Shown here: piece after piece, positions 51,407 through 60,286 of the stretch | Position numbering within the stretch: the stretch's first letter is position 1 | Layout of the letters: every line of letters begins with the position of its first letter | NCBI RefSeq assembly: GCF_002019855.1 | Contig: NZ_CM007717.1 | Span: 620,001 to 684,000 of the forward strand | Reading direction: 5' to 3' | Source: Streptomyces antibioticus | GTDB lineage: Bacteria; Actinomycetota; Actinomycetes; Streptomycetales; Streptomycetaceae | Length of the DNA: 64,000 nt | Translations under genes and position numbers: made by a program | Notes under the pieces: generated by a model | The model's database searches: none | Told to the model about the DNA's origin: nothing | The model's input: the letters and a program-made list of their open reading frames with translations, nothing else

Positions 51407-52849
51407 GTGTCCACAGTGGACAGCGCCACCGGTCCCGCCCTCGACGAACCCGCCCCCGAGCCCGCCGCCGACCGACAGCTCACCAGCCTCGGCACCCAGG
51501 CGGCCCGGCAGCTCGCCACCACGCACAAGTCCGAGCCCCAGATGCAGGCCATCAGCTCGCGCTGGCTGCTGCGCATGCTGCCCTGGGTGGACGTCAAGGG
51601 CGGCACGTACCGGGTCAACCGCCGGCTCCAGCTCAAGGTCGGCCGGGACCGGGTGCAGTTCGAGCAGAACGGCGGGGACGACGTCCGGGTCGTCCCGCGC
51701 ACCCTCACCGAACTGCCCGCCCTGCGCGGCTACTCCGACGACGAGGCCCTCACGGAGCTGTCCTCACGGTTCCGGGCGCGGGAGGTCCGGGCCGGTCAGG
51801 TGATCGCCGAGGCGGGTCGGCCGGTGACCGAGGCGTATCTCGTCGCGCACGGCCGGTTCACCCGCTTCACCGCCGGACCCTACGGCGAGGAGGAGATCAC
51901 CGGGGTCCTCTCCGGCGGCGACCAGGTGGGCGAGGAGGCGATCGGCCGGGACGATCCGCTCTGGCCCGCCTCGGTGCGCGCCGAGACCGCGGGGGTGCTG
52001 CTGGCGGTGCCCTGGGACGAACTGCGCGCGTTCGTCGCCCGGGTGCCGTCCCTCGCCGCGCATCTGACGGCGTACGCGGCGCGGCAGCGGCGGCCGATGA
52101 ACCGCAAGGGTGAGGCCGAACTGCCGCTCCAGGCGGGCCATGTGGGCGAGCCGACCATCGGCGGAGGCTTCGTCGACTACGAACTCTCGCCGCGCGAGTA
52201 CGAGTTGTCGCTGACCCAGACCGTGCTGAAGGTGCACACCCGGGTCGCCGACCTCTACAACGACCCGATGAACCAGACCCAGCAGCAACTGCGCCTGACG
52301 GTCGAGGAGATCCGGGAGCGCCAGGAGTGGGAGCTGGTGAACAACCGGGAGTTCGGGCTGCTGCCGAACATCGACTACGGCCAGCGGGTGAGCACCCTCA
52401 CCGGCCCGCCGACCCCGGACGACATGGACGAACTGCTGTCCATGCGGCGGAAGACCAAGCTGTTCCTGGCCCATCCGAAGGCGATCGCCGCGTTCTTCCG
52501 GCAGTGCAACCGGCGCGGTCTGACGCCGGGCACGGCGAACGTCGAGGGGCACGAGATCCCCGCCTGGCGCGGGGTGCCGATCTTCCCGTGCAACAAGATC
52601 CCGGTGAGCGAGCGGCACACCACCAGCATCATCGCGCTGCGCACCGGGGAGAGTTCCCAGGGCGCCGTCGGCCTGTACCAGACGGGCATCCCGGAGGAGT
52701 TCCAGCCCGGTCTGAACGTGCGCTTCATGGGGATCGACGGCACCGCCATCGTCCGCTACCTCGTCACCGCGTACTACTCGCTGGCACTGCTGGTGCCCGA
52801 CGCGGCCGGGGTGCTGGAGAACGTCCAGCTCGGCCGGACGGCCGAGTGA
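51407..52849 (+). CDS. family 2B encapsulin shell protein with cNMP-binding insert (EshA-like)
   Basis: A 480-residue protein. The flanking sequence (residues about 30-110 and 225-480, for example [20 protein letters not shown], and the conserved C-terminal part ending in [20 protein letters not shown]) matches the HK97-fold shell proteins formerly called EshA or cNMP-binding MIB-cluster proteins. A cyclic-nucleotide-binding domain is inserted at about 115-225 ([31 protein letters not shown]). Known family 2B shells enclose the terpene synthase encoded next door. GTG start after GGAGGG. The stop overlaps the MIB synthase start. Confidence 0.88.
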   Translation: MSTVDSATGPALDEPAPEPAADRQLTSLGTQAARQLATTHKSEPQMQAISSRWLLRMLPWVDVKGGTYRVNRRLQLKVGRDRVQFEQNGGDDVRVVPRTLTELPALRGYSDDEALTELSSRFRAREVRAGQVIAEAGRPVTEAYLVAHGRFTRFTAGPYGEEEITGVLSGGDQVGEEAIGRDDPLWPASVRAETAGVLLAVPWDELRAFVARVPSLAAHLTAYAARQRRPMNRKGEAELPLQAGHVGEPTIGGGFVDYELSPREYELSLTQTVLKVHTRVADLYNDPMNQTQQQLRLTVEEIRERQEWELVNNREFGLLPNIDYGQRVSTLTGPPTPDDMDELLSMRRKTKLFLAHPKAIAAFFRQCNRRGLTPGTANVEGHEIPAWRGVPIFPCNKIPVSERHTTSIIALRTGESSQGAVGLYQTGIPEEFQPGLNVRFMGIDGTAIVRYLVTAYYSLALLVPDAAGVLENVQLGRTAE

Positions 52850-53952
52850 CGCCCGTGAGCACAGCGGACACGACCGGCAGTCACACGACCGGCAGACACA
52901 CGACCGGCGGGGCCGCCCTGCCCGGCCCGCCGAATCTCGCCGCGAGCGTGCGGGCCCGGGCCGGGGTCCGGCGCGGCGGCGCGATCCCCGGGCTGCACCA
53001 CCGTGAGGTCGCCCCGGCCGACCCGGAGAAGGCCGCGGAGGTGGACCGCCGGCTGGAGGAGTGGGCGCGCGGCCTCGACCTGTTCCCGGCCGCGTGGAAC
53101 GGCGACTTCGCGGGGTTCCAGTTCGGGCGGGCCGTGGTGCTCCAGCACCCCGGCGCGGCCGACCTGGAGCGGCTCACGGCGGCGGGCAGGCTGCTGCTGG
53201 CCGAGAACATGGTCGACAGTTGCTACTGCGAGGAGGACGAGGGCCGGGGCGCGTCCCGCAGCGGACTCGGCGGCCGACTGGTCCTCGCGCAGTCCGCGCT
53301 CGACCCGTACCAGGGTCCGCCCGGGTTCCAGGAGGAGTGGGCGCGGGGCATGCAGGCCGACGGCCCGCTGCGCTCGTACCACTGGGCGCTGAAGGACTTC
53401 GCCGCGCTGGCCACGCCCAGCCAGACCGACCGGTTCGTGCACGACATCGCCCGGCTGCACCTCGGCTATCTCGCCGAGGCGGCCTGGAGCGAGACCCGGT
53501 ACGTGCCGTGGATCTGGGAGTACCTGGTGATGCGGCAGTTCAACAACTTCCGGCCGTGTCTGTCGATCGTCGACGCGGTCGACGGCTACGAACTGCCCGA
53601 GCAGCTCTACGCCCGCCCGGAGATCCAGCGGGTGACGGCGCTCGCCTGCAACGCCACCACGATCGTCAACGACCTGTACTCCTTCACCAAGGAGCTGGCG
53701 TCCGACCCCACCCATCTGAACCTGCCGCAGGTCGTCGCCGCCGCCGACCGCTGCGGTCTGAAGGCCGCCTATCTGCGGTCGGTCGAGATCCACAACCAGA
53801 TCATGGCGGCGTTCGAGGAGGAGTCCGCCGTCCTCGCCGCCCTCTCGCCGCTCGTCGAGCGCTATCTGCGCGGTCTGTCGGACTGGGTGGCCGGCAACCA
53901 CGAGTGGCACGCGACCAACACCCACCGCTACCACCTGCCCGACTACTGGTGA
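52846..53952 (+). CDS. 2-methylisoborneol synthase
   Basis: A 368-residue class I terpene cyclase that turns 2-methyl-geranyl diphosphate into the earthy odorant 2-MIB. The NSE metal motif is intact (NDLYSFTKE, Asn275-Glu283). The aspartate-rich motif reads DSCYCEED (Asp124-Asp131). The disordered N-terminus has a 5-residue repeat TTG(S/R)H and a Gly/Pro-rich stretch, the kind of region used for encapsulin loading. The GTG start overlaps the shell-gene stop (GTGA); a GTG three codons later is an alternative. It is the middle gene of the MIB operon. Confidence 0.92.
   Translation: MTPVSTADTTGSHTTGRHTTGGAALPGPPNLAASVRARAGVRRGGAIPGLHHREVAPADPEKAAEVDRRLEEWARGLDLFPAAWNGDFAGFQFGRAVVLQHPGAADLERLTAAGRLLLAENMVDSCYCEEDEGRGASRSGLGGRLVLAQSALDPYQGPPGFQEEWARGMQADGPLRSYHWALKDFAALATPSQTDRFVHDIARLHLGYLAEAAWSETRYVPWIWEYLVMRQFNNFRPCLSIVDAVDGYELPEQLYARPEIQRVTALACNATTIVNDLYSFTKELASDPTHLNLPQVVAAADRCGLKAAYLRSVEIHNQIMAAFEEESAVLAALSPLVERYLRGLSDWVAGNHEWHATNTHRYHLPDYW
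52868..52912 (+). repeat. 15-bp tandem repeat in MIB synthase N-terminus
   Basis: ACACGACCGGCAG with two variable bases repeats with a 15-bp period three times (52868, 52883, 52898). It encodes [14 protein letters not shown]. The in-frame period suggests selection for length flexibility of the disordered leader. Confidence 0.6.
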
Positions 53953-54012
53953 CCAGCGCGTCACCGACGACCTGTCCACGACCTGTCCCACAGAACACGC
54001 AAGGAGCAACCG

Positions 54013-54891
54013 TTGACCCTGACCCCCGACGCCCTCGCCGCGACCGTGCAGGTGCCGACCCAGTCCGTCTACCAGAACCGGGTCGCGGACTACTGGAACG
54101 CGGAGGAGAACCCGGTCAACCTCGAACTGGGCCGGATCGACGACCTGTACCACCATCACTACGGCATCGGCGCCGCCGACCGGACGGTGCTCGACGAGCC
54201 CGACCCCGCTCTGCGCAAGGAGCGGGTCACCGCCGAACTGCACCGCCTCGAACATGCCCAGGCCGAGGTGCTCGCCTCCCGGCTCGGCCCGCTCACCCCG
54301 GACGACCGGGTCTTCGACGCCGGCTGCGGGCGCGGCGGCGGCAGCGTCACGGCCCATCTGCGGTACGGCTGCCACGCCGACGGGGTGACCATCTCCGCCA
54401 AGCAGGCGGCGTTCGCCGACGAGCAGGCGCGCAAGCGGGGCATCGACGACAAGGTGCGCTACCACCATCGCAACATGCTGGACACCGGCCTGGAGACGGG
54501 CGCGTACGCGGCGTCCTGGAACAACGAGTCGAGCATGTACGTCGAGCTGGACCTGCTCTTCGCCGAGCACGCCCGGCTGCTGCGCCGCGGCGGTCGGTAC
54601 GTCGTCGTCACCGGCTGCTACAACGACACCTACGGGCGGGCGTCGCGGGAGGTGTCGCAGATCAACGCCCACTACATCTGCGACATCCACCCGCGGTCGG
54701 AGTACTTCAGGGCGATGGCCCGCAACCGGCTGGTGCCGGTCCATGTGGAGGACCTCACCGAGGCGACGATCCCGTACTGGGAGCTGCGCAGCGAGGCCGA
54801 GCATCTCGTCACGGGCATCGAGGAGACGTTCCTGACGGCGTACCGGAACGGCAGTTTCCAGTATCTGCTGATCGCGGCGGACCGGATCTGA
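54013..54891 (+). CDS. geranyl diphosphate 2-C-methyltransferase
   Basis: A 292-residue SAM-dependent methyltransferase with motif I VFDAGCGRGGGS near residue 100 and the aromatic YWNAEENPVNLELGRIDDLYHHHYG near the N-terminus, typical of GPP C-methyltransferases. It makes 2-methyl-GPP, the substrate of MIB synthase. TTG start supported by AAGGAG 6 nt upstream and by the family's start region. It is third in the MIB operon, 60 bp after the synthase. Confidence 0.93.
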   Translation: MTLTPDALAATVQVPTQSVYQNRVADYWNAEENPVNLELGRIDDLYHHHYGIGAADRTVLDEPDPALRKERVTAELHRLEHAQAEVLASRLGPLTPDDRVFDAGCGRGGGSVTAHLRYGCHADGVTISAKQAAFADEQARKRGIDDKVRYHHRNMLDTGLETGAYAASWNNESSMYVELDLLFAEHARLLRRGGRYVVVTGCYNDTYGRASREVSQINAHYICDIHPRSEYFRAMARNRLVPVHVEDLTEATIPYWELRSEAEHLVTGIEETFLTAYRNGSFQYLLIAADRI

Positions 54892-54900
54892 CGCAGCCGG

Positions 54901-55383
54901 TCAGGAGCCGTCGTAGGCGCTCCGGAGGGCGGCCAGGTCGAGTTTGCCCATGGCGAGCATGGCCTTCATGGCGCGGGCCGCCTTCTCCTGGTCGCCGCCG
55001 GTGATCATCTCCATGAGCGCGGTGGGGACGACCTGCCAGGACACGCCGTACTTGTCCTTGAGCCAGCCGCAGGGGCCGGGCTCACCGCCGCCGTCGAGGA
55101 GCCGGTCCCAGTAGAAGTCGATCTCGGCCTGGTCGGCGCAGTCGATCTGGAAGGAGATCGCCTCGTTGAACGTGAACTCGGGGCCGCCGTTCAGCGCGAC
55201 GAACTTCTGGCCGTTCGCGGTGAACTCCACGGTGAGCACGGTGCCGGCGGGTCCCGGTCCGGCCTCGGTGTAGCGGGTCACGTCCCCGATCCGGGAGTTC
55301 TTGAAGATCGACACGTAGTGGTGGGCGGCCTCCTCGGCCTGGCCGTCGAACCAGAGACACGTGGTGAATCCGTCGGTGCTCAT
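54901..55383 (-). CDS. VOC family protein, PhnB-like
   Basis: A 160-residue protein of the PhnB/3-demethylubiquinone-methyltransferase-like VOC branch. It has the typical start TCLWFDGQAEEAAHHYVSIF, then FVALNGGPEFTFNEAISFQI, then GWLKDKYGVSWQVVP and KAARAMKAMLAMGKLDLAAL. Function unknown. AGGAGG precedes the ATG. It is convergent with the methyltransferase gene, 9 bp between stops, and divergent from clpP3. Confidence 0.88.
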   Translation of the reverse strand: MSTDGFTTCLWFDGQAEEAAHHYVSIFKNSRIGDVTRYTEAGPGPAGTVLTVEFTANGQKFVALNGGPEFTFNEAISFQIDCADQAEIDFYWDRLLDGGGEPGPCGWLKDKYGVSWQVVPTALMEMITGGDQEKAARAMKAMLAMGKLDLAALRSAYDGS

Positions 55384-55471
55384 GAGTACCTCCTGTGCGC
55401 GGGACGCGGTCGTGCGCCGCGGTCTGATGCGGTCGTCAATGTCGACTCCGGGGCGGCGCGGAACTCATCGC

Positions 55472-55501
55472 TTCGCCCGTGGCGAATCTGCCGCGGGCAG
55501 A
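55472..55501. promoter_or_regulatory. two adjacent PopR-type palindromes before clpP3
   Basis: TTCGCC-CGT-GGCGAA (55472-55486) is followed directly by TCTGCC-GCG-GGCAGA (55487-55501). The second matches the core of the TTCTGCC-N3-GGCAGAA site described for PopR in S. lividans; the first has the same geometry with CG in place of TG. They lie 72 bp upstream of the clpP3 start. Confidence 0.7.
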
Positions 55502-55573
55502 GAAGCGGCGTCCGGACGCCACGCCGGGCCAACAGTGGATCCGACGACGTTCCCCGGACGACAAGGAGTTCCG

Positions 55574-56212
55574 ATGACCACCACGACCCCGCTCGCGCCA
55601 CGGGCCGAGGAGGGCGACACCGCGCCCACCCGGTTCGACGACCATCTCGCCGCCCAACTGCTCGGGCAGCGCATCGTCCTGCTCGGCACCCAGGTCGACG
55701 AGGTCTCCGCCAACCGGGTCTGCGCGCAGTTGCTCGTCCTGTCGGCGGAGGACCCGCGCACCGACATCGCCCTGTACATCAACAGCCCGGGCGGGTCGGT
55801 CCACGCGGGTCTGGCCATCTACGACACCATGCGGCTGATCCCCAACGACGTCTCGACGCTCGCCATGGGGTTCGCGGCCAGCATGGGACAGTTCCTGCTC
55901 TGCGTCGGCACGCCGGGCAAGCGGTTCGCGCTGCCGAACGCGCGGATCATGATGCACCAGCCGTCGGCCGGGATCGGCGGCACCACCGCGGACATCGAGA
56001 TCCAGGCGGAGAACCTGGAGTTCACCAAGCGGACCATCGAGCGGATCACCGCGGAGCACACCGGCCGCTCCCCGGAGACCGTCTCCCGCGACGGCGACCG
56101 CGACCGCTGGTTCACGGCCGAGGAGGCCAGGGAGTACGGCATGGTGGACCGGGTGGTGGAGTCGCTCGCCGACGTCCGCCCGGCCTCCGCGCGGCGACGG
56201 GCGGGGCTGTGA
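55574..56212 (+). CDS. clpP3: ClpP3 protease subunit
   Basis: A 212-residue ClpP-family serine peptidase with a complete triad: Ser103 in GFAASMGQF, His128 in MMHQPSAG, and Asp173 in [14 protein letters not shown]. It is the proteolytic core of Clp complexes in the cytosol. AAGGAG precedes the ATG. It is first in the clpP3-clpP4 operon, with PopR-type sites upstream and popR encoded convergently downstream, the arrangement known from Streptomyces. Confidence 0.92.
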   Translation: MTTTTPLAPRAEEGDTAPTRFDDHLAAQLLGQRIVLLGTQVDEVSANRVCAQLLVLSAEDPRTDIALYINSPGGSVHAGLAIYDTMRLIPNDVSTLAMGFAASMGQFLLCVGTPGKRFALPNARIMMHQPSAGIGGTTADIEIQAENLEFTKRTIERITAEHTGRSPETVSRDGDRDRWFTAEEAREYGMVDRVVESLADVRPASARRRAGL

Positions 56213-56213
56213 C

Positions 56214-56816
56214 ATGGGGACCTACACGATTCCGAACGTCGTCGAGCGCACCCCGCGGGGCGAGCGGTCCTACGACGTGTTCAGCCGGCTGCTGTCCGAG
56301 CGGATCATCTTCATCGGCACCGAGATCGACGACGGCGTCGCCAATGTCGTCATCGCGCAACTCCTCCATCTGGAGTCGGAGGCACCCGACCAGGAGATCG
56401 CCATCTACCTCAACTCCCCCGGCGGCTCGTTCACCTCGCTGATGGCGATCTACGACACGATGACGTTCGTGCAGTCGCCCGTCTCCACCTGCTGTGTGGG
56501 GCAGGCGGCGTCCACGGCGGCCGTCCTGCTGGCGGGCGGTGACCCGGGGCGGCGGTTCGTGCTGGAGCACGCGCGGGTGCTGCTGGGGCAGCCGGCCAGC
56601 GGCGGCAGCCGGGGCACGGTCTCCGACCTGGCCCTCCAGGCCCACGAGATGATCCGGATCCGCGCCCAGGTGGAGGAGGTGCTCGCCCGGCACACCCGCC
56701 ACGACATCGCCACCCTGCGCGCGGACATGGACCGCGACAAGGTGTTCACCGCGCGGGAGGCGGTGGCGTACGGACTGGCCGACGAGGTGCTGAAACGGCG
56801 TCCGGGCGGCGTCTGA
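56214..56816 (+). CDS. clpP4: ClpP4 protease subunit (catalytic His missing)
   Basis: A 200-residue ClpP-family protein, one base after the clpP3 stop. Ser100 is present (GQAASTAAV) and the C-terminal Asp motif is [13 protein letters not shown]. The position 25 residues after Ser, where ClpP3 has His128 in HQPS, is Gly125 ([10 protein letters not shown], codon GGG). By this reading the subunit cannot form a triad on its own and would be a structural or ClpR-like partner. It is expected to assemble with ClpP3. Confidence 0.9.
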   Translation: MGTYTIPNVVERTPRGERSYDVFSRLLSERIIFIGTEIDDGVANVVIAQLLHLESEAPDQEIAIYLNSPGGSFTSLMAIYDTMTFVQSPVSTCCVGQAASTAAVLLAGGDPGRRFVLEHARVLLGQPASGGSRGTVSDLALQAHEMIRIRAQVEEVLARHTRHDIATLRADMDRDKVFTAREAVAYGLADEVLKRRPGGV

Positions 56817-56821
56817 GACCG

Positions 56822-56893
56822 CCGGGCCGGGTCCACCCGTCCCGTCCACCTCGGGGTGGACCCGGCCCGGCTCGCCCCAGGACGAGCCGGGCC
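56822..56893. terminator. two overlapping hairpins after clpP4
   Basis: A 17-bp perfect stem (56822-56838 with 56854-56870) and an 11-bp perfect stem GGCCCGGCTCG/CGAGCCGGGCC (56864-56874 with 56883-56893). They share bases 56864-56870, so only one can form fully. They lie between the convergent clpP4 and popR genes and can act in both directions. Confidence 0.7.
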
Positions 56894-56902
56894 GGGCTGT
56901 CG

Positions 56903-57292
56903 TCAGGCGGCCAGGCACAGCCCGTCGTGCGACGCGCGCGTCGTCGTCGTACGGAACGGCACGGCGGTCGTCGTACGCAGCGGTACGGCGGTCGTCGTAC
57001 GGATCCGGGCGGGCCGGCGGCCGGTTGCGCGGGTGAGTTCGCCGTGCGCCCGGGCCAGCAGGTCGCCGAGGCTCAGGCCGAGGGCCTGGGCGGCGGCCGC
57101 GAGGACCTCCGAGGACGCCTCCTTGCGGCCGCGCTCCACCTCCGACAGATAGGGCAGCGAGATCCGGGCCTCGTCCGCGACGTCCTTCAACGTGCGGTCC
57201 TGCGCCTGGCGTTCACGGCGCAGGACGTCTCCGACCAGGTCGCGCCAGAGCGGCTCTCTCGGGGTGTTCGGCTTCGTCGTCGGTTCGGTCAC
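56903..57292 (-). CDS. popR: PopR-like XRE regulator of clpP3/clpP4
   Basis: A 129-residue protein. The XRE/Cro HTH at about residues 18-80 (QDRTLKDVADEARISLPYLS then EVERGRKEASSEVLAAAAQAL) is of the ClgR/PopR type. The C-terminal 45 residues are low-complexity, with RTTTAVPL and RTTTAVPF in tandem, and end in Leu-Cys-Leu-Ala-Ala. PopR of S. lividans is degraded by ClpP through a C-terminal Ala-Ala, so this ending fits a feedback loop. GTG start; TAGGCT 6 nt upstream suggests a leaderless mRNA. Confidence 0.85.
   Translation of the reverse strand: MTEPTTKPNTPREPLWRDLVGDVLRRERQAQDRTLKDVADEARISLPYLSEVERGRKEASSEVLAAAAQALGLSLGDLLARAHGELTRATGRRPARIRTTTAVPLRTTTAVPFRTTTTRASHDGLCLAA
56949..56996 (-). 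repeat. 24-bp in-frame tandem repeat in popR
   Basis: Two 24-bp units (56949-56972, 56973-56996), each starting GTACG on the + strand and differing at about three positions. They encode the repeated RTTTAVP(L/F) of the PopR tail, and a partial third copy follows. Confidence 0.65.
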
Positions 57293-57447
57293 CTTCCCAG
57301 CCTAGGAGTCCCCGCCGTCACCGAAAGTCCCCGGCGTTGCGCTCTCGGTGGAATCGGTCGGGATTCGTAGGCATGCCCCGGCCGACCCGGGGTACGCGCC
57401 CCCTGAGAGCAGTAGCCGTGGCACCGTGACTTTTCTTGGGAGTGGCA

Positions 57448-58314
57448 ATGCAGACCGCCGTGATCCGGTCGGAGGCACAGGCCGTCGTCCACACCGCACC
57501 ACTGCCGGGAGTCGACGACCCGCGGACCGTCGCGCCCCGCGACGCCCGGGAGCTGTCCCGCCAGTTCTTCCAGCGGCTCGCCGTCCTCGAAGAGGGCACC
57601 CACGACTACCAGTACGCGCGCAACACGCTCATCGAGATGAACATGTCCCTGGTGCGGTTCGCCGCCGGGCGGTTCCGCAACCGCGGTGACGACATGGAGG
57701 ACATCGTCCAGACCGGGATGATCGGCCTGATCAAGGCGATCGACCGGTTCGAGATCTCGCGCGAGGTGGAGTTCACGTCGTTCGCCCTGCCGTACATCGT
57801 CGGTGAGATCAAGCGGTTCTTCCGGGACACCACGTGGGCGGTCCACGTGCCGCGGCGGCTCCAGGAGCTGCGGGTGGAGCTGGCCAAGGCGCGCGACGAG
57901 CTGGCCGGCCGGCTGGACCGGGAGCCGACGGTGACGGAGCTGGCGACGCTGATGAACATCCCGGAGAAGGAGGTCGTGGAGGCGCAGATCGCCGCCAACG
58001 GCTACAACTCCTCCTCCCTCGACGCGGCGCTCACCGGCGACGGCCCCGAGAACGGCGAGTCGGTCCTCGCCGACTTCATCGGTGTGGAGGAGGACGGGCT
58101 GCGGCTGGTCGAGGACTTCCACGCGCTGGCCCCGCTGATGGCCGGGCTGAGCGAGCGCGACCGGCAGATCCTGCATCTGCGGTTCGTCGAGGAGGCCACC
58201 CAGGCGGAGATCGGCGAGCGGCTCGGCTGCTCCCAGATGCATGTCTCCCGGCTGATCAAGCGGATCATCGCCCGGCTGCGGGAAGGGATGCTGGGCGAGC
58301 TGGACCGGGTCTGA
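57448..58314 (+). CDS. SigB/SigF-type RNA polymerase sigma factor (second copy)
   Basis: A 288-residue sigma factor with region 2 (MEDIVQTGMIGLIKAIDRFE then FTSFALPYIVGEIKRFFRD) and region 3 (VPRRLQELRVELAKARDEL). Region 4 ends in ATQAEIGERLGCSQMHVSRL. It is distinct from the homologue at 4.8-5.6 kb. The ATG follows GGGAG at 6 nt. GGGTAC at 57390 resembles a SigB-type -10, but no well-spaced -35 was found. It is convergent with an RsbW-like anti-sigma gene, its probable partner. Confidence 0.92.
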   Translation: MQTAVIRSEAQAVVHTAPLPGVDDPRTVAPRDARELSRQFFQRLAVLEEGTHDYQYARNTLIEMNMSLVRFAAGRFRNRGDDMEDIVQTGMIGLIKAIDRFEISREVEFTSFALPYIVGEIKRFFRDTTWAVHVPRRLQELRVELAKARDELAGRLDREPTVTELATLMNIPEKEVVEAQIAANGYNSSSLDAALTGDGPENGESVLADFIGVEEDGLRLVEDFHALAPLMAGLSERDRQILHLRFVEEATQAEIGERLGCSQMHVSRLIKRIIARLREGMLGELDRV

Positions 58315-58332
58315 CGGGTCCGACGGGCCCGG

Positions 58333-58785
58333 TCACCCGGTCAGCCGCAGCAGGGCCCGGACCCGCTTGCCGACCGGCACGCGCTCGGCGGTGACCTCCT
58401 CCGCCAGCGCGTGCACGATCTCCAGACCGTGCCGCCCGATCCGCTCGGGGTCCTTGGGGAAGCGCAGGGGCAGCGCGTCGCTGCTGTCGTAGACGCACAC
58501 CGTGACGGACTCGGCCGTGCCCTCCAGTTCCAGGATGTACGGGCCGTTGCTGTGCCGGTCGGCGTTGGTGACCAGTTCGCTCACCACGAGCAGTACCGCG
58601 CCGCTCTCGCGGTCGCCGATGCGCGCGCACCATTCGGTCCTGAGCTGTTCGACGAAGCGGGCGGCGAAGCCGCGGGCCTCCGCGATGGAACCGGACTCGC
58701 CGGTGAAATGGGCCGCCCGCCGGAGCGGTTCCACGGGGACGTCGAAACCGGTCGGTATCACTGCCCCGTCCAGATGGTCGGTCAT
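58333..58785 (-). CDS. RsbW-like ATP-binding protein (anti-sigma family)
   Basis: A 150-residue GHKL protein with the N box LLVVSELVTNADRHSNGP and the glycine segment IGRHGLEIVHALAEEV. It is shorter and more compact than the homologue at 5.9-6.4 kb. GGAGAG precedes the ATG at 58785. It is convergent with the SigB-type sigma gene, 18 bp between stops. The family binds ATP and controls sigma or anti-anti-sigma factors. The glycine-rich lid motif is degenerate, so kinase activity is uncertain. Confidence 0.78.
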   Translation of the reverse strand: MTDHLDGAVIPTGFDVPVEPLRRAAHFTGESGSIAEARGFAARFVEQLRTEWCARIGDRESGAVLLVVSELVTNADRHSNGPYILELEGTAESVTVCVYDSSDALPLRFPKDPERIGRHGLEIVHALAEEVTAERVPVGKRVRALLRLTG

Positions 58786-58979
58786 GCTGTTCTCTCTCCG
58801 AAGCCGGACTGGCCGGACGTCTGGCCGGACGTCTCTGCATCTGTCCTCGTACCCCGTGCCGCGCCCGGCAGTCCCGTCACCTTCACCCCGGGCGTGGCGG
58901 GCCGCCGAGGACGGGTGGTGCGGACGCGGAAGGCCGCGCCCGGCGGGCGGGCGGGCCCGGTGCTGCTTAGCGTGGCAGG

Positions 58980-60266
58980 GTGAGCCCCCACCGCCCCTCC
59001 GGCCAGGCCCGCACCACCCGCACCACCCTCTTCGCCCGGCACGGCTGGGTCGCGGCGTTCGGTACGGCGCTGGCCGCACTCCTCGCCATGCTGGTCGTGG
59101 CCGCGCTGGGCCTGTGGGCGGCCGGTGCCGCGGATCTGCCCGACGGCGCCTTCCCCCGGGTGGTCGCGGCGACCGTGGTGACGGCCGTCGGCGGCACGGT
59201 GGAGCTGTCCGGGGACGCGGGTGACCTCGCGGGCGCGGACACCGGGATGACGCTGCTGCCGCTGTCCGTCACGCTCACCGGGGCGCTCGTCGTCGGCGCC
59301 GGCTTTCTGCGGCCGCTGCGGCACCGGGCGGTCGCGGGCGCCGGTGAGCTGGCCGGCTGGGCGGCCCGGATCGCCGTGCTGTGGCTGCTGGGTCTGCTGG
59401 CCCTGGCGCTCGCGGCCCGGCAGACCTTCGCGGTCTCCCTCGGTGACGACGCCCTGAACAGCCTCGGCGAACTCTTCGGGATCAACCCGGAGGTCGGCTT
59501 CGCCGCGGACGTGCCGCTCACCCTCGTGGTGGGGCTGGTGTGGCTCGCCGGTGTCCTGCTGCTGGCGCTGCTGGTCGCGCGCGGGGCCCCGCTGCCGGGC
59601 GGGCTGCTGCGCCTCCAGGAGTCGGTGCGGCCGGCCGCGTACGCGATGGTCGCGCTGCTGCTGGCCTGGGTGGTGCTGGGGATCGTCGTCACGCTGGTGG
59701 TGGCGGCGACCCGCGGGCATGTCGCGGAGACCTTCGCGGTCGCGCTGTTGGGGCTGCCCAACGTGGTGTGGCCGGCGCTCACGATCGGTATGGGCGGGAC
59801 CTGGAACGGCAGGGTCGAGGGCCCGTTCGGGCTGCCGATGCCGCATGTCCTGGACGAGGTGCTGCGCGGCGAGGACACCGCCGCGGTGAACCTGCGCTCG
59901 CTCGCCGAGCAGGACGGCCGGGTGTGGTGGCTCGTCGCCGTGAACGCCGTCCTGCTGGTGGCCGCCGGGTTCGTGACGGCGGCGCGGTCCCCGGCCCGGA
60001 CCCGGCTGTGGGAGCACGCCGTACGGATGGCGACGGCGCTGCTGCTCACGGTGCTGATGATCTGTCTGATCTGCCGGATCTCCGCGCACTACGGTCTGAC
60101 CGTGCTGGGTATCAGCGAGGTCGGCGGGCTCTCCGGCGAACTGGTGCTGCGCCCCGACGTGTGGCCGATGCTGGGGCTGGCCGTGCTGTGGGGGCTGGTC
60201 ACGGGCTTCCTGGGCGGGCTGCTGGCCCGGCGGGTGCGGCGGCGGGGCGAGGTCCCTCCGGCCTGA
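58980..60266 (+). CDS. streptophobe family integral membrane protein
   Basis: A 428-residue protein with about ten hydrophobic segments. The conserved block ADTGMTLLPLSVTLTGALVVG sits near residues 85-108, and LLGLPNVVWPALTIGMGGTWN is near 260. This is the actinobacterial streptophobe family, of unknown function. GTG start; TAGCGT 6 nt upstream and no ribosome site suggest a leaderless mRNA. It is convergent with the FHA-ABC gene. Confidence 0.8.
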   Translation: MSPHRPSGQARTTRTTLFARHGWVAAFGTALAALLAMLVVAALGLWAAGAADLPDGAFPRVVAATVVTAVGGTVELSGDAGDLAGADTGMTLLPLSVTLTGALVVGAGFLRPLRHRAVAGAGELAGWAARIAVLWLLGLLALALAARQTFAVSLGDDALNSLGELFGINPEVGFAADVPLTLVVGLVWLAGVLLLALLVARGAPLPGGLLRLQESVRPAAYAMVALLLAWVVLGIVVTLVVAATRGHVAETFAVALLGLPNVVWPALTIGMGGTWNGRVEGPFGLPMPHVLDEVLRGEDTAAVNLRSLAEQDGRVWWLVAVNAVLLVAAGFVTAARSPARTRLWEHAVRMATALLLTVLMICLICRISAHYGLTVLGISEVGGLSGELVLRPDVWPMLGLAVLWGLVTGFLGGLLARRVRRRGEVPPA

Positions 60267-60286
60267 CGGGCGCCGGGGCGGGCCGG

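Noticed and set aside
57390-57395. GGGTAC as a SigB-type -10 for the second sigma gene
   Set aside because: No GTTT-like -35 at 14-16 bp; the nearest candidate is too far away.
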